From Vibrio splendidus (lineage in GTDB: Bacteria; Pseudomonadota; Gammaproteobacteria; Enterobacterales; Vibrionaceae): a stretch of DNA of 64,000 nt. The position numbers and the translations under genes are program-made. The notes beneath the pieces were generated by a model. It had not been told where the DNA came from, did not search any database, and saw nothing but the letters and a program-made list of their open reading frames with translations. The stretch spans positions 2,604,001 through 2,668,000 of the forward strand of contig NZ_AP025508.1 of the NCBI RefSeq assembly GCF_024347615.1, in the 5' to 3' direction. Each line of letters begins with the position of its first letter. The stretch's first letter is position 1. Shown here piece after piece: positions 1 to 11,306 of the stretch.

Positions 1-707
1 ACATCACCGCGTGGGAACATGTTTGGAATAATGTCTTTCCCAAAGTCATGTGAAGATTCAGGTTTATCTGCATCTTCCGTTAGTTCAGCAAAAAGTTCTT
101 TCGCTTCAAACACGTAGTTGCCCATTGAAACGAGCGCTGACTCTGGGTCTCCCGGAATCGACTTAGGATTTGCAGGCTTCTCTTCAAAGCCAATCATGCG
201 GCCTTCAGCATCAACCTCGATAACACCGAATTCTGATGCTTCAGCAAGCGGCATACGCAGTGCAGAAACGGTTAATGCTGCTTTCTTTTCTTTATGGAAA
301 TCAAGCATTTGTTTGATGTCCATTTTATAGATATGGTCAGAACCAAAAATACAGACTTGATCAGGTTCTTCCAGCTCCATAAAACCCATATTTTGGTAGA
401 TAGCATCTGCTGTGCCTTCATACCAACGCTTTCCTTTACGCATTTGCGCAGGAATTGGGTCGATAAAACGATCTGTGATGCCACTGATATTCCAACCTTT
501 TTTCATGTGGTGGAACAGAGATTGTGACTTAAATTGTGTTAATACGTAGATCTTCATAAGATCAGCATTAACGAAGTTGTTCAAAGCGAAATCAATTAAG
601 CGGTAACTACCACCGAAAGGAACCGAGGGTTTGCTGCGAGATTCAGTCAAAGGTCTTAAGCGAGAGCCTTCACCACCAGCAAGAATCATTCCCAATACAC
701 CAGCCAT
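1..707 (-). CDS. glgC: Glucose-1-phosphate adenylyltransferase, N-terminal part (cut by window edge)
   Basis: ADP-glucose pyrophosphorylase makes ADP-glucose from glucose-1-phosphate and ATP, the committed step of glycogen synthesis in the cytoplasm. About 235 codons are visible from the ATG at 705-707; the frame runs open off the left edge, so the C-terminal half is missing. The N-terminus has the nucleotidyltransferase signature GGEGSRLRPLT at residues 11-21, then SKPSVPFGG and YRLIDFALNN. These are typical of bacterial GlgC and separate it from RfbA- or GalU-type enzymes. Nothing lies between this start and the topA terminator except a long leader. glgA would be expected beyond the edge, but this is not seen. 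Confidence 0.95.
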   Translation of the reverse strand, partial: MAGVLGMILAGGEGSRLRPLTESRSKPSVPFGGSYRLIDFALNNFVNADLMKIYVLTQFKSQSLFHHMKKGWNISGITDRFIDPIPAQMRKGKRWYEGTADAIYQNMGFMELEEPDQVCIFGSDHIYKMDIKQMLDFHKEKKAALTVSALRMPLAEASEFGVIEVDAEGRMIGFEEKPANPKSIPGDPESALVSMGNYVFEAKELFAELTEDADKPESSHDFGKDIIPNMFPRGD

Positions 708-1199
708 TTTATTCTCCATATATCTATAGCTTGTCGATGTCAGTACTCGTAGAGGTGTCTTCCTCTGGGGGATGAGCACTAACACTTATTTCGGTACTTA
801 ACGAATATTCATTCACATACAGTGACAATATCCTAAGCCAAACGTTGTTATGCGTGCACTATTCTTTGCACTTGGTTTTATATACGTTATCGACTTTTCG
901 GTCGATTTCAATTTTTAATACGCCATTCTGTGCTATGTAAGCTGATTGCTTTCCTAAGACTTAAAGCAGCTCACACTACACCGTTCGGGCGAAACATTAC
1001 ATTAACACCCGTCACACATCAGGTATACAACTAAACACTGATCTTTGAGTTACAATATTTGAATTAAGTTACATTCTCGTTAAAGTTGCATAAGAAGATA
1101 TAATTAATCACCTCCATTTATTTCGCCCTGTGAATTTAATAAATTCTCGCAATCGACACACCAAATCAACCAGTTGCATAATTAGTCGTATTTTGGTCA
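708..1199. other. Intergenic region upstream of glgC
   Basis: About 490 bases without a credible gene between the glgC start and the topA terminator. It should hold the glgC promoter and leader. A GGGGATGAG stretch at 768-776 resembles one MalT half-site (consensus GGGGAkGAGG), but it is single and unproven. I see no RNA gene here. Confidence 0.5.
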
Positions 1200-1200
1200 A

Positions 1201-1227
1201 AAAAAAACAGCCTAATGGCTGTTTTTT
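1201..1227 (-). terminator. Intrinsic terminator of topA
   Basis: Arms AACAGCC and GGCTGTT around a TAAT loop are flanked by A and T runs, so the hairpin could work on both strands. It lies 18 bases past the topA stop codon. Confidence 0.85.
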
Positions 1228-1244
1228 CTTCAAATAACGTTCAG

Positions 1245-3875
1245 TTACTTCTCTTTAGGCTTTTTACGTTTATCCGTAACTTCCCACTTACCATCGATGT
1301 ACAAAGCAGTCCAACCAGATGGTTTACCATCCGCTTCAGTACGAACGTAGTTCTCTTTTGTCTTACGACTAAAACGAACGACTGTCGGCTTGCCATCAGG
1401 ATCAGCAACTGGTGCTGATGTCAGATATTGGAATTTAGGTGAAATACGGTCTTTAAAACGCACCAGCTCTTCCACTAATGGCGCACGTGTTTCACGTGAT
1501 TTAGGAAAGTTGCTCGCTGCCATAAATAGACCAGAAGCACCGTCACGAAGTACGAAGTACGCATCTGAGTTTTCACATGGAAGTTCAGGAAAATGCACTG
1601 GGTCTTCTTTAGGTGGCGCTACTTCGCCATTTCTCAGAATCTTACGAGTGTTCTTACAATCTTCACTCGTACAGTCCATGTATTTACCGAAACGACCGTT
1701 CTTCAGAACCATGTCAGAACCACATTTGTCACACTCAACAAGTGGACCATCGTAGCCTTTGACTTTGAATTCGCCATGTTCAACCACATAACCTTCACAG
1801 TTAGGGTTGTTACCACACACGTGCATCTTACGCTTATCATCAATCAGATAAGCATCCATTGCCGTTTCACAAATAGGACAACGCTTTTTCGCTCGAAGTG
1901 CTGCTGTTTCAACGTCTTCTTCAAGAACGTTGATAATACCTTCTTCATCACCAAGGTTGATTGTTGTCTTACAACGCTCTTTTGGTGGAAGTGCATAACC
2001 AGAACAACCTAGGAATACGCCTGTCGAAGCTGTACGAATACCCATTTTACGGCTACAAGTTGGACACTCAATATCGGTTTCTACGATATGATTTGGCTTC
2101 ATGCCACCAGCGTCTTCGTCTAAATCCGCTTTTTCCAAATCGCCAGTAAAGTCTTCGAAGAAGTTATCTAGCACGCCTTTCCAGCTTGCTTCGCCTTCTG
2201 CAATTTGGTCTAACTTCTGCTCCATACGAGCAGTAAAGTCATAGTTCATTAGATCATTGAAACTGCCATCTAGACGGTCAGTAACAATTTCACCCATCTT
2301 CTCAGCATAGAAACGGCGCTGTTCAACTTTTACATAGCCGCGATCTTGAATCGTCGAGATGATTGATGCGTAAGTTGAAGGACGACCAATACCGCGCTTC
2401 TCAAGCTCTTTAACTAGCGCAGCTTCAGTGAAACGTGCTGGTGGCTTAGTGAAGTGCTGTTTAGGGTCGAGTGCGATTAAGTCTAGCTTTTCACCAACCT
2501 GTACAGCAGGAAGAATAGTATCTTCATTTTTGCCCATTGGACGTTGAACGCGAGTCCAACCGTCAAACTTAAGAATACGGCCTTTCGCTTTTAACGTGTA
2601 CTCATCCGCTTTAACGCTTACTGTCGTTGAATCGTATTGCGCAGGTGTCATTTGACAAGCAACGAATTGATTCCAAATCAGTGAATATAGCTTGTGTGCG
2701 TCTGCGTCTACGCCGTTTAGGTCTTCCGACTTTACATCCACACTTGAAGGACGAATCGCTTCGTGGGCCTCTTGAGCGCCCTCTTTGCTGCCGTATACAA
2801 GTGCTTTAGGTGGAAGATACTGCGCGCCGTACTCAGAGCCAATGTATTCACGAGCGGCTTCTACAGCTTCTGAACTCAAGTTGGTTGAGTCAGTACGCAT
2901 ATAAGTGATGTAACCCGCTTCATACAAACGTTGAGCCAACATCATAGTTTTCTTCACGCCGTAACCAAGACGCGTACTCGCCGCTTGTTGCAGCGTAGAC
3001 GTGATGTAAGGTGCAGACGGCTTACTCTTAGTTGGGCGGTCTTCACGTTTACATACTTCGTATTGAGCTTTTTCTAAAACGCTAACTGCAGCTTGTGTTT
3101 GCGCTTCATTATCGGGTTTAAACGCAACACCGTCTTTCTGAGCGACTTGCAGTCTGAAATCTGTTTTCTCTGCTGTTTTGGTATCAGCATGCACATCCCA
3201 GAACTCTTCGGGGATAAAAGCGTTGATCTCGCGCTCGCGCTCAACCAGTAGTTTTACAGCGACTGATTGAACACGGCCAGCGGATAGGCCTCGTGCTACT
3301 TTCTTCCAAAGCAGTGGCGACACCATAAAGCCAACAACACGGTCCATAAAACGTCGTGCTTGTTGTGCGTTTACGCCATCAATGTTTAGCTCACCTGGAG
3401 TTTCAAAAGCTTGTTGGATAGCATTTTTGGTAATTTCGTTAAAAACCACTCGCTTGTATCGCGTTTCATCACCACCGATGATCTCACGAAGGTGCCATGC
3501 GATAGCTTCTCCTTCGCGGTCCAAATCGGTTGCGAGATAAACATGGTCTGCGTTCTCAGCCAGTTTTTGCAATTCAGCAACAACTTTTTCTTTACCAGGT
3601 AAAATTTGGTAGTTCGCTTCCCACTCTTGATATGGGTTGATACCCATCTTTTTAATGAGAGCTTTGCGATCTTTTTCTTTCTTGATACGAGCTTTATCTT
3701 CTGGGCTCATACCCTTGGTTGAAACTGCAGCAGCCTTTTGACCAGTACTTTGACCCGCCGTTGGTAAATCACGTACGTGACCTACACTCGACTTAACGAC
3801 AAAGTCTTTGCCAAGATATTTATTGATAGTTTTAGCCTTGGCTGGCGACTCCACTATAACGAGCGATTTACCCAT
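1245..3875 (-). CDS. topA: DNA topoisomerase I
   Basis: Type IA topoisomerase, 876 residues (E. coli 865), which relaxes negative supercoils by cutting one strand. I chose the start giving [16 protein letters not shown], the family's usual N-terminus; the open frame reaches 8 codons further through a GTG. The Toprim domain shows DLDREGEA at about residues 117-124. The catalytic tyrosine lies in ITYMRTDST at about residue 325. Three tetracysteine zinc-ribbon modules follow from about residue 610 (CPTC, CPIC and CDKC starts), as in E. coli. yciN is divergent upstream, the same gene pair as in enterobacteria, although yciK and sohB, which adjoin it in E. coli, lie 48 kb away here. Confidence 0.98.
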   Translation of the reverse strand: MGKSLVIVESPAKAKTINKYLGKDFVVKSSVGHVRDLPTAGQSTGQKAAAVSTKGMSPEDKARIKKEKDRKALIKKMGINPYQEWEANYQILPGKEKVVAELQKLAENADHVYLATDLDREGEAIAWHLREIIGGDETRYKRVVFNEITKNAIQQAFETPGELNIDGVNAQQARRFMDRVVGFMVSPLLWKKVARGLSAGRVQSVAVKLLVEREREINAFIPEEFWDVHADTKTAEKTDFRLQVAQKDGVAFKPDNEAQTQAAVSVLEKAQYEVCKREDRPTKSKPSAPYITSTLQQAASTRLGYGVKKTMMLAQRLYEAGYITYMRTDSTNLSSEAVEAAREYIGSEYGAQYLPPKALVYGSKEGAQEAHEAIRPSSVDVKSEDLNGVDADAHKLYSLIWNQFVACQMTPAQYDSTTVSVKADEYTLKAKGRILKFDGWTRVQRPMGKNEDTILPAVQVGEKLDLIALDPKQHFTKPPARFTEAALVKELEKRGIGRPSTYASIISTIQDRGYVKVEQRRFYAEKMGEIVTDRLDGSFNDLMNYDFTARMEQKLDQIAEGEASWKGVLDNFFEDFTGDLEKADLDEDAGGMKPNHIVETDIECPTCSRKMGIRTASTGVFLGCSGYALPPKERCKTTINLGDEEGIINVLEEDVETAALRAKKRCPICETAMDAYLIDDKRKMHVCGNNPNCEGYVVEHGEFKVKGYDGPLVECDKCGSDMVLKNGRFGKYMDCTSEDCKNTRKILRNGEVAPPKEDPVHFPELPCENSDAYFVLRDGASGLFMAASNFPKSRETRAPLVEELVRFKDRISPKFQYLTSAPVADPDGKPTVVRFSRKTKENYVRTEADGKPSGWTALYIDGKWEVTDKRKKPKEK

Positions 3876-4314
3876 ATTGACTCTAACGTCCTTAATCACG
3901 ATGCTTCAGCACCAACAATTTAGCTTGTGGGCTTTTACGCATGATATTCTAAATTCATTGCTTCTTTTTTTACTATTGTGCGAGATTACTAGAAGATCAA
4001 CCGCTTTTTTCAAAATTGGATCTGATCGCTCGACAATTCGACGACTCATAGAGAAAAGGGGCACAATATAAAGAAGCTATAAAGTACTCACTAAGAATAC
4101 TTGCAAGAGCCTATTCATCAGGCATTACGTCTAAACGGGCTCATACTAAGCTTGTCCGCGAATCTAACGCGAGCCCCATTCAATTATTTTTGCCGTAAAT
4201 CACAAAATAAATTGTGGATGTTTGAAAAGACTCTCTTAATCGGTTGTGAAATCATTGAATTTCTAGTTCGACACCATAAACTCAACGTTATATTCGGTTA
4301 TCAGAGATAAACTC
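3876..4314. other. topA-yciN divergent promoter region
   Basis: About 440 bases between divergent topA and yciN. It is AT-rich and must contain both promoters. Two short open frames are present, but neither has a recognisable product or a good ribosome binding site. No clear regulatory palindrome was recognised. Confidence 0.5.
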
Positions 4315-4560
4315 ATGACAAAGAAAGTAATAGCAGAATTTGATTTACTGCTGATCGCAAACCAAATTATCCAATCACATGATGACTACATTGAAGGCAT
4401 GCGCGCAAACAGCGTAGTAGAAAAAGACGATGTCCTCATCTTCAAAGGTGAATACTTCTTAGACAGCAATGGAATGCCGACAGAGAATACAACCGCAGTA
4501 TTTAACATGTTTAAATACTTAGCGCACCATCTTTCAAAAGAATTTACGCTTCAGCAATAA
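4315..4560 (+). CDS. yciN: YciN family protein (DUF2498)
   Basis: Small cytoplasmic protein of 81 residues that matches E. coli YciN (83 residues) along its length. The shared blocks are the motif GEYFLDSNGMPT near the middle and TAVFNMFKYLAHHLS near the C-terminus. The function is not established. Its position next to topA is conserved between Vibrio and enterobacteria. It has no signal peptide or membrane segment. The gene ends in its own strong terminator, so it is probably monocistronic. Confidence 0.9.
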   Translation: MTKKVIAEFDLLLIANQIIQSHDDYIEGMRANSVVEKDDVLIFKGEYFLDSNGMPTENTTAVFNMFKYLAHHLSKEFTLQQ

Positions 4561-4561
4561 C

Positions 4562-4592
4562 AAAAAAGCTTGCCATTTAGGCAAGCTTTTTT
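4562..4592. terminator. Bidirectional terminator between yciN and aroA
   Basis: Arms AAAAAGCTTGCC and GGCAAGCTTTTTT around a short loop, with A and T runs on both sides. It lies between convergent yciN and aroA and probably serves both. Confidence 0.92.
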
Positions 4593-4613
4593 ACTTCCTG
4601 GACCGTTATATGC

Positions 4614-5903
4614 TTAGCATTTGTATTGACTCAGCATTTTCAGCTTGTCGAAGTAGTCAGGGAAAGTCTTTGAAGTACAACCTGGATCATTAATTGTCAC
4701 AGGTGTATCACTCAACGCCACCAGCGAGAAACACATCGCCATACGGTGATCATCATAGGTATCGATCGCCGCATGTGTCAGTTGAGCAACAGGGTTAACG
4801 ATGATGTAATCTTCACCCTCTTCGACCTCTGCGCCAACTTTACGAAGCTCTGTCGCCATCGCCGCTAAGCGGTCGGTCTCTTTCACACGCCAGTTGTAAA
4901 CATTACGGATTGCCGTTGTACCTTTAGCAAACAAAGCTGTCGTTGCGATAGTCATCGCTGCGTCTGGGATATGGTTGTAATCCATATCAATGCCTTTCAG
5001 CTCACCACAACGAGAGATAACGTAGTCGTCACCCCATTCAATTTCAGCACCCATTTTTTCAAGCGCATCAGCGAATTGGATATCACCTTGGATACTGTTT
5101 TTACCAATACCCGTTACTTTAATCTCACCGCCTTTAATCGCTGCGGCTGCAAGGAAGTATGACGCAGATGATGCATCACCCTCAACCAAGAAATCACCCG
5201 GTGCTGAGTAAGATTGCCCAGTCGGAATTACGAACTCTTGGTAATCGTTGTTGATCACATCCACACCAAATTGTTTCATAATGTGTAGCGTGATATCGAT
5301 GTAAGGTTTAGAGACCAATTCACCCTCAATTTTGATTGTTACCTCACCTTCAGCTAAAGGCGCAGCCATCAAAAATGCCGTCAAGAATTGGCTAGAGATA
5401 GAACCATCGATTGAAACCGTACCGCTTTTAAGACCAGTACCCGTGATCTTCAATGGTGGGTAATTTTCGTTTTCTAGGTATTCAACGTCGGCGCCGGCTT
5501 CTTGCAGTGCAGTCACTAAGTGACCGATTGGTCGCTCTTTCATGCGAGGCTCGCCAGTCAGAACATATTCACCACGCCCCAAACAAAGTGCAGCAGCCAG
5601 CGGGCGCATCGCCGTACCCGCATTGCCTAAGAAAAGCTCTAGGGCTTTGTCACTTGAGAATGCACCACCCACACCCGTCACTTCACAGACGGTTTTGTCT
5701 GCAGACAGCTGATAATCAACACCTAATTGCGTCAAAGCATTCAGCATATGGCGAATATCATCACTGTCTAGTAAGTTTGTTAGGCGCGTGGTTCCCGTTG
5801 AAAGTGCAGCCAAAAGAAGTGCACGGTTGGAAACACTTTTTGAGCCAGGTAGATTAACTTCCCCGCTCACTTTTTGAATTGGTTGTAACGTAAGGCTTTC
5901 CAT
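4614..5903 (-). CDS. aroA: 3-phosphoshikimate 1-carboxyvinyltransferase (EPSP synthase)
   Basis: Sixth step of the shikimate pathway: transfers enolpyruvate from PEP to shikimate-3-phosphate, leading to chorismate and aromatic amino acids. The 429 residues compare with 427 in E. coli. The N-terminus (MESLTLQPI, then [17 protein letters not shown]) is nearly identical to the enterobacterial enzyme. [12 protein letters not shown] at residues 90-101 and [13 protein letters not shown] at about 117-129 form the PEP site. With Gly96 and Pro101 present it is a class I (glyphosate-sensitive type) enzyme. It stands alone and is not in an operon with serC as in E. coli. Confidence 0.98.
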   Translation of the reverse strand: MESLTLQPIQKVSGEVNLPGSKSVSNRALLLAALSTGTTRLTNLLDSDDIRHMLNALTQLGVDYQLSADKTVCEVTGVGGAFSSDKALELFLGNAGTAMRPLAAALCLGRGEYVLTGEPRMKERPIGHLVTALQEAGADVEYLENENYPPLKITGTGLKSGTVSIDGSISSQFLTAFLMAAPLAEGEVTIKIEGELVSKPYIDITLHIMKQFGVDVINNDYQEFVIPTGQSYSAPGDFLVEGDASSASYFLAAAAIKGGEIKVTGIGKNSIQGDIQFADALEKMGAEIEWGDDYVISRCGELKGIDMDYNHIPDAAMTIATTALFAKGTTAIRNVYNWRVKETDRLAAMATELRKVGAEVEEGEDYIIVNPVAQLTHAAIDTYDDHRMAMCFSLVALSDTPVTINDPGCTSKTFPDYFDKLKMLSQYKC

Positions 5904-6065
5904 TAAATCTTATAGTCCTTGTACCACCCGAAGTCACTGGCGCGTATTTATTTTCGGGTGATGAATAATTCTTCGTACTTGCAGACTAACGAACTTTTCC
6001 AACGAACTCCAGAGCTAATCCCCTCGATAAAGGCGATTAATTAGCCAACCAAACACATTTACATA

Positions 6066-6521
6066 CTAGTACACGAGATCAACTCGAACGCCATCTGAAA
6101 AATAGAGAATTCGCACATCATCACCTCGGTTAAACAACATCGAGTTATCGACGTCTTGAATGATGTTAACCAACTTATCATCTTTAGTTTTGACCAATAA
6201 CTCGACGAGCTTATATTCCACTTTGTATTGTGTGTTACCTCGATTGCGAGCAATCCCGGCGCCCGCCACAGCACCGACGGCCGTTGCGACTTCTTTGCCG
6301 GTACCTCCACCAAATTGATTACCTATCAAGCCACCAATAGCCGCTCCTAACAAGGTTTCCCAACCATTCGCTTTCGACTCTACGATCTCTTGTTGGGTAA
6401 TGTATCTGACCGTATCAATCTCACCATAAACGACCTCATTGACTGGTCGAGCTTGGTTTCTGTTGTAAGCTGCATTTGCCAACATGGGTAAAACAAGTAA
6501 AATCCAAAGCAACTTTTTCAT
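6066..6521 (-). CDS. Glycine-zipper 2TM envelope protein
   Basis: A 151-residue exported protein. Residues 1-18 form a signal peptide (MKKLLWILLVLPMLANA); there is no lipobox cysteine. A glycine-zipper region follows at about residues 57-93, with LLGAAIGGLIGNQFGGG, then AVGAVAGAGIA, typical of the Rick_17kDa/SlyB-like 2TM family. The C-terminal 55 residues (from about YKVEYKLVELLV) resemble the small beta domain that often follows in this family. The role is unknown; relatives are outer membrane or periplasmic proteins linked to envelope integrity. AGGAGT stands just upstream of the ATG. It is divergent from aat and probably a single-gene unit. Confidence 0.75.
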   Translation of the reverse strand: MKKLLWILLVLPMLANAAYNRNQARPVNEVVYGEIDTVRYITQQEIVESKANGWETLLGAAIGGLIGNQFGGGTGKEVATAVGAVAGAGIARNRGNTQYKVEYKLVELLVKTKDDKLVNIIQDVDNSMLFNRGDDVRILYFSDGVRVDLVY

Positions 6522-6574
6522 GGTAAAACTCCTAAAGACCTCTTGGTCAGTGATTAATCTGTAACGCGGTACTT

Positions 6575-7288
6575 ATGACTATATACCTAACCGAACTTGA
6601 TACTACTAGTATAGAGTTTCCTTCGCCTTTCGACGCGCTTGATGAACCTAACGGTCTGCTCGCCTTCGGTGGTGATTTGTCACCCATGCGAATTTTAAAC
6701 GCTTATAGCCAAGGTATATTTCCATGGTACGGCCCAGGGGAGCCTATACTTTGGTGGAGCCCAGCACCACGAGCGGTATTTAATCCTAAGACATTCGAAC
6801 CGTCAAAAAGTCTTAAAAAGTTTCAAAGAAAGCATAATTACCGTGTCAGCATCAACCAAGCGACAGACAAAGTGATTGGCTACTGCTCCTCGCTAAGACC
6901 CGAAGAAGAAACTTGGCTAAACGGTGACATGCAGTCAGCGTACCGCGAACTTTCTTCATTAGGCTTCTGCCACTCCGTTGAGGTTTGGCAAGGAGACGAG
7001 CTTATCGGCGGACTTTACGGTTTACAAAGAGGCCAAGTCTTTTGTGGTGAATCGATGTTTAGTCTGAAGACCAATGCCTCTAAAATTGCACTGTGGTATT
7101 TTTGTGAACACTTTACACGATTCGGAGGAAAGCTCATCGATTGCCAAGTCATGAACCCTCATTTGGAATCCTTGGGCGCTATCGAAGTAGAAAGAGATGA
7201 GTTCCTTAGTGCTTTGAAAATACTTAAAGAAAATCAACTTAGCGATGGATGTTTTAAATCACAATGGCTAAAGGGAACGCCTTCATGA
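6575..7288 (+). CDS. aat: Leucyl/phenylalanyl-tRNA--protein transferase
   Basis: Attaches Leu or Phe from aminoacyl-tRNA to proteins with N-terminal Lys or Arg, creating type 2 N-degrons for ClpS-ClpAP. 237 residues, normal length. The signature FPWYGPGEPILWWSPAPRAV spans about residues 49-68, and GGLYGLQRGQVFCGESMFS lies further on, both diagnostic of the family. The stop codon overlaps the start of bpt (ATGA at 7285-7288), so the two are translationally coupled. Together with bpt, clpS and clpA nearby, this locus holds most of the bacterial N-degron pathway. Confidence 0.97.
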   Translation: MTIYLTELDTTSIEFPSPFDALDEPNGLLAFGGDLSPMRILNAYSQGIFPWYGPGEPILWWSPAPRAVFNPKTFEPSKSLKKFQRKHNYRVSINQATDKVIGYCSSLRPEEETWLNGDMQSAYRELSSLGFCHSVEVWQGDELIGGLYGLQRGQVFCGESMFSLKTNASKIALWYFCEHFTRFGGKLIDCQVMNPHLESLGAIEVERDEFLSALKILKENQLSDGCFKSQWLKGTPS

Positions 7289-7983
7289 GTTCAGATTTAC
7301 AACAAATCAGAATTGGATTGACCGATAACCATGCTTGCAGCTACCTGCCACATCTTCAAGAAAGAGTGGCGGTCACGCTTGATGAGCACATGCATACTTC
7401 AGATAATTATGAAGTCCTGCTCGCCAACGGATTTCGCCGCAGTGGAGCGACCATTTATAAGCCACATTGCGATAATTGCTCTGCGTGCCAAGCTATTCGC
7501 CTCTCGATTCCCGAGGTCAAGTTTTCCAAAAGCCAACGACGAATCCTCAACAAAGCCAAATCACTACGTTGGGAATTGAAAGACGAGATGGATGACAACT
7601 GGTTTGACTTATATAGTCGCTATATAACCGCTCGTCACCGTTCCGGAACCATGTATCCCCCCAAAAAAGAAGAGTTTCTACAATTCTCTAAAAATGAATG
7701 GCTTGCCACAAAGTTCATGCACATCTATGATGATAGCCAGTTAGTCGGCATCGCCGTCACTGATGTGATGTCTCACTGCACAAGCGCATTTTATACCTTC
7801 TTCGATCCTGATATCGACATCTCTATGGGAACACTAGGTGTTCTGTTTCAAATCCAGCACGCCCAGAAAGAACAGAAACAGTGGTTATATTTGGGTTATC
7901 AAATCGATGAATGTCCTGCGATGAACTATAAAGTACGATTTCAACGTCATCAAAGGCTAGTAAATCAGCGGTGGCAAGGGTAG
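7285..7983 (+). CDS. bpt: Aspartate/glutamate leucyltransferase (ATE1-like)
   Basis: Transfers leucine from Leu-tRNA to N-terminal Asp or Glu, a second route into the ClpS N-degron pathway known from Vibrio and absent in E. coli. I used the ATG at 7285, which overlaps the aat stop and gives 232 residues, rather than a start seven codons upstream inside aat. Family features seen: the Cys-rich motif CDNCSACQAIRL, the RYITARHRSGTMYPP block, and the C-terminal GYQIDECPAMNYK motif. Cytoplasmic. It is co-transcribed with aat; infA follows after 81 bases. Confidence 0.95.
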   Translation: MSSDLQQIRIGLTDNHACSYLPHLQERVAVTLDEHMHTSDNYEVLLANGFRRSGATIYKPHCDNCSACQAIRLSIPEVKFSKSQRRILNKAKSLRWELKDEMDDNWFDLYSRYITARHRSGTMYPPKKEEFLQFSKNEWLATKFMHIYDDSQLVGIAVTDVMSHCTSAFYTFFDPDIDISMGTLGVLFQIQHAQKEQKQWLYLGYQIDECPAMNYKVRFQRHQRLVNQRWQG

Positions 7984-8064
7984 AATACGCGACAACTTTA
8001 CATATTTTGATTTTAACGGCACAATCAAGCCGTTGAAAACCGCCAAATTTCGAAAGAGGATTAG

Positions 8065-8283
<219 letters not shown>

Positions 8284-8309
8284 TTTTTAATTACCGAATA
8301 CGATAAGAA

Positions 8310-8335
8310 GCGGAGCTTGATGCTCCGTTTTTTAT
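8310..8335 (+). terminator. infA terminator
   Basis: Arms GCGGAGC and GCTCCGT around TTGAT, followed by six T residues, about 27 bases after the infA stop codon. Confidence 0.9.
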
Positions 8336-8672
8336 CGACCAAACAAATACTAAAGAAACACCTGGTTAGCTCTCCAAGAGCCCCAACAATACCTTCAGTC
8401 TCTCGTAACATTCCCCTGCAATACACTTTTCCCTAATAACTGTATCACCAATAACAGTGTCACCAATCGCTGTTTGTATATGCGCAGGTTAGCCAGCATA
8501 AACGGTTTATGGTCAAACAGTGCCACAACCCCAATCCACAGCTTTCTCTTTGTTTCAGCTACTCTATAACTAAAAAAAACGCACAACCGAAGTCATGCGT
8601 TTATTATCGTGATTAGCTGTACCGCGCTCTCAATAAGCAGTCAGCAACAGCTTAAGCAGTTAAGAAATAGGC
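8336..8672. other. infA-clpA convergent intergenic region
   Basis: About 340 bases without a supported gene. In E. coli a serine tRNA (serW) lies between clpA and infA; I see no cloverleaf here. There is a short imperfect direct repeat of AACTGTATCACCAAT/AACAGTGTCACCAAT around 8438-8468, and a weak AAACGCA...TGCGTTT hairpin near 8576-8602 that might terminate clpA. Confidence 0.5.
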
Positions 8673-10946
8673 TTAATGCATAACCTCTTCTTTAGCACCA
8701 ACATAGATGAAATCTAGGTCGTCTTTAATCAGGGATACTTTAACCGTACCGCCGTCAACCAAACGACCAAACAGCAACTCATTAGCAAGAGGCTTTTTAA
8801 GCTTCTCTTGAATCACTCGTCCCATAGGACGCGCACCCATAGTCTTGTCATAACCTCTTTCAGCTAACCAATGACGAGCATCCTCAGAAACTTCTAAAGA
8901 CACGCCTCGAGCGTCCAGTTGAACCTGAAGCTCAACAATGAACTTGTCGACAACTTGGTTAATCACACTTGGATCAAGGCTGTTGAACCAAATGACATTA
9001 TCAAGACGGTTACGGAACTCAGGTGTAAATACCTTTTTGATTTCACCCATCGCGTCTGGCGCATGATCTTGTTGGATCAAACCGATCGATTTCTTCTCAG
9101 TTTCAGCGACACCAGCATTGGTCGTCATCACTAGAATCACGTTACGGAAATCCGCTTTACGACCATTGTTGTCAGTTAGCGTACCGTTGTCCATCACCTG
9201 TAGTAGCAAGTTAAAGATATCTGGGTGAGCCTTCTCTATCTCATCAAGTAACACAACAGAGTGTGGATTCTTGATTACAGCATCAGTGAGTAGACCACCT
9301 TGGTCATAACCAACATAACCAGGAGGAGCACCGATCAAACGGCTCACAGAGTGACGCTCACCGTACTCAGACATGTCAAAGCGCAACAGTTCAATACCCA
9401 TCAACTTAGACAGCTGTACAGTCACCTCTGTTTTACCTACACCAGTAGGACCAGCGAATAGGAATGAACCAACAGGTTTATTGTCTGCACCCAACCCTGC
9501 ACGAGTCAGCTTAATCGCTTCACTCAATACATCGATCGCTGGGTCTTGTCCGAATACCAACATTTTCATGCGGTCATCCAGTTTCTGTAACGTATCTTTG
9601 TCTGAAGATGATACTGACTTCTCAGGAATACGAGCCATTTTCGCGACCATTGACTCAATATCAGCCACACTTACCGTTTTCTTACGACGGCTTGCTGGTG
9701 CCAGACGACTACGAGCGCCAGCTTCATCAATCACGTCAATTGCCTTATCTGGAAGGTGACGTTCATTAATGTATTTAGCTGACAACTCCACAGCGGCACG
9801 CAACGCTTTGTTGGTGTAACGCACTTCGTGATGAGCTTCGTATTTTGGTTTCAAACCGATCAGAATCTTGGTTGTGTCATCTAACGATGGTTCAATAATA
9901 TCAATTTTCTGGAAGCGACGAGCTAAAGCACGCTCCTTCTCAAAAATGCTGCTGTACTCTTGGTATGTCGTTGAGCCGATGCAACGTAATTTACCGCTGC
10001 TTAGTAGTGGCTTAATTAAGTTTGCCGCATCAACCTGACCACCCGATGCTGCACCTGCACCAATAATGGTGTGGATCTCATCAATGAATAGGATTGCGTC
10101 TTCTTCTTTCTCTAGTTGCTTAAGAATCGCTTTAAAACGTTTCTCAAAGTCACCACGGTATTTGGTCCCAGCTAGAAGTGAACCAATATCTAAAGAATAA
10201 ATCACACTACTCTGAATGATTTCAGGTACTTGACCTTCAACAATACGCCATGCAAGACCTTCAGCGATTGCGGTCTTACCCACACCCGCTTCACCCACTA
10301 ACAAAGGGTTGTTTTTACGACGACGACATAGAACTTGAACCGTACGCTCGAGCTCTTTATCACGCCCGATAAGCGGGTCAATATTCCCTTGTTTCGCTAC
10401 TTCGTTAAGGTTAGTTGCAAAATTTTCTAAACGATCTTCAGAGTTAGCTTCTTCCGCATTCTCTGCACCACCAAATGAATCAGACGGTGATGAACTATCA
10501 CCTTCGTTACTGGCTTTGGTAATGCCATGAGAAATAAAGTTAACAATATCTAAGCGACTAATGTCGTTTTTCTTGAGTAAATATGCCGCGTGAGATTCTT
10601 GCTCACTGAAAATAGCCACAAGTACATTTGCACCTGTAACTTCGCTACGACCTGAAGACTGAACATGAAAAACAGCGCGTTGAAGTACTCGTTGGAAGCT
10701 CAACGTAGGCTGAGTCTCACGAGTCTCGTCACTTTCTGGGATAAGTGGGGTTGTTTGATCGATAAAAATATCGAGCTCATTGCGAAGAGCATCGAGATCA
10801 GCCTGACAAGCTTGGAGCGCTTCCTTGGCCGCATCATTTTCTAATAATGCTAGTAGGAGGTGTTCGACAGTCATGAATTCATGTCGCTTGTCTCGCGCAC
10901 GAGCAAATGCACCATTTAAACTCGTCTCTAATTCTTTATTTAGCAT
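8673..10946 (-). CDS. clpA: ATP-dependent Clp protease ATP-binding subunit ClpA
   Basis: AAA+ unfoldase that feeds substrates to ClpP; with ClpS it degrades N-degron proteins. 757 residues (E. coli 758). Domains: Clp N-domain about 1-140; first ATPase with Walker A GEAGVGKT at 218-225 and Walker B LFIDE at about 286-290; second ATPase with GPTGVGKT at 499-506. The ClpP-docking loop IGL is at 621-623, so the protein should pair with ClpP. A linker rich in Ser, Glu and Asn at about 145-175 joins the N-domain. clpS lies 39 bases upstream on the same strand, the usual operon. Confidence 0.98.
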   Translation of the reverse strand: MLNKELETSLNGAFARARDKRHEFMTVEHLLLALLENDAAKEALQACQADLDALRNELDIFIDQTTPLIPESDETRETQPTLSFQRVLQRAVFHVQSSGRSEVTGANVLVAIFSEQESHAAYLLKKNDISRLDIVNFISHGITKASNEGDSSSPSDSFGGAENAEEANSEDRLENFATNLNEVAKQGNIDPLIGRDKELERTVQVLCRRRKNNPLLVGEAGVGKTAIAEGLAWRIVEGQVPEIIQSSVIYSLDIGSLLAGTKYRGDFEKRFKAILKQLEKEEDAILFIDEIHTIIGAGAASGGQVDAANLIKPLLSSGKLRCIGSTTYQEYSSIFEKERALARRFQKIDIIEPSLDDTTKILIGLKPKYEAHHEVRYTNKALRAAVELSAKYINERHLPDKAIDVIDEAGARSRLAPASRRKKTVSVADIESMVAKMARIPEKSVSSSDKDTLQKLDDRMKMLVFGQDPAIDVLSEAIKLTRAGLGADNKPVGSFLFAGPTGVGKTEVTVQLSKLMGIELLRFDMSEYGERHSVSRLIGAPPGYVGYDQGGLLTDAVIKNPHSVVLLDEIEKAHPDIFNLLLQVMDNGTLTDNNGRKADFRNVILVMTTNAGVAETEKKSIGLIQQDHAPDAMGEIKKVFTPEFRNRLDNVIWFNSLDPSVINQVVDKFIVELQVQLDARGVSLEVSEDARHWLAERGYDKTMGARPMGRVIQEKLKKPLANELLFGRLVDGGTVKVSLIKDDLDFIYVGAKEEVMH

Positions 10947-10985
10947 AAGTACCTCCTAAGGGAACAACAGTGTTGTTCGAGCAAT

Positions 10986-11306
10986 TTATACTTGCTCCAT
11001 TGTACATAGTAGCGGATGCTCATTTTCCTTTGAGTACATCTTTACTTGCGCTACCTTTGTTTCCGCTATTTCAGCACTGTATGTGCCGCATATAGCTTTA
11101 CCTTCATAATGAACCTTGAGCATCACTTCCGTTGCTTGTTCGATATCTAGTGAGAAGAATCGCTCTAGGATCTCGATTACAAAGTCCATAGGCGTGTAGT
11201 CATCGTTATTCAATACAACGTTATACATCGCCGGTGGCTTTACTTTTGTCTCTTCTTTCTCCAGTAAATCTGAGCCTGGAGATGCCCATTCAAAGTTTCT
11301 GCTCAT
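10986..11306 (-). CDS. clpS: ATP-dependent Clp protease adaptor ClpS
   Basis: 106-residue adaptor that binds N-terminal Leu, Phe, Tyr or Trp and hands the protein to ClpA. The core motif [16 protein letters not shown] at about residues 28-43 is the family signature; the NDDYTPM loop lines the N-degron pocket. The later [19 protein letters not shown] block is also typical. It is co-transcribed with clpA and divergent from cspD, as in E. coli. Confidence 0.97.
   Translation of the reverse strand: MSRNFEWASPGSDLLEKEETKVKPPAMYNVVLNNDDYTPMDFVIEILERFFSLDIEQATEVMLKVHYEGKAICGTYSAEIAETKVAQVKMYSKENEHPLLCTMEQV

Noticed and set aside
4101..4310. 69-codon open frame in the topA-yciN gap
   Set aside because: No similarity to anything I know, no convincing ribosome binding site; the gap is better explained as promoter DNA.
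8395..8586. 63-codon minus-strand open frame
   Set aside because: No recognisable domain, poor codon pattern, and it lies in a region with repeats and a possible terminator.
8336..8672. Search for a serine tRNA between clpA and infA, as in E. coli
   Set aside because: No cloverleaf, TTC-loop sequence or CCA end could be found on either strand.
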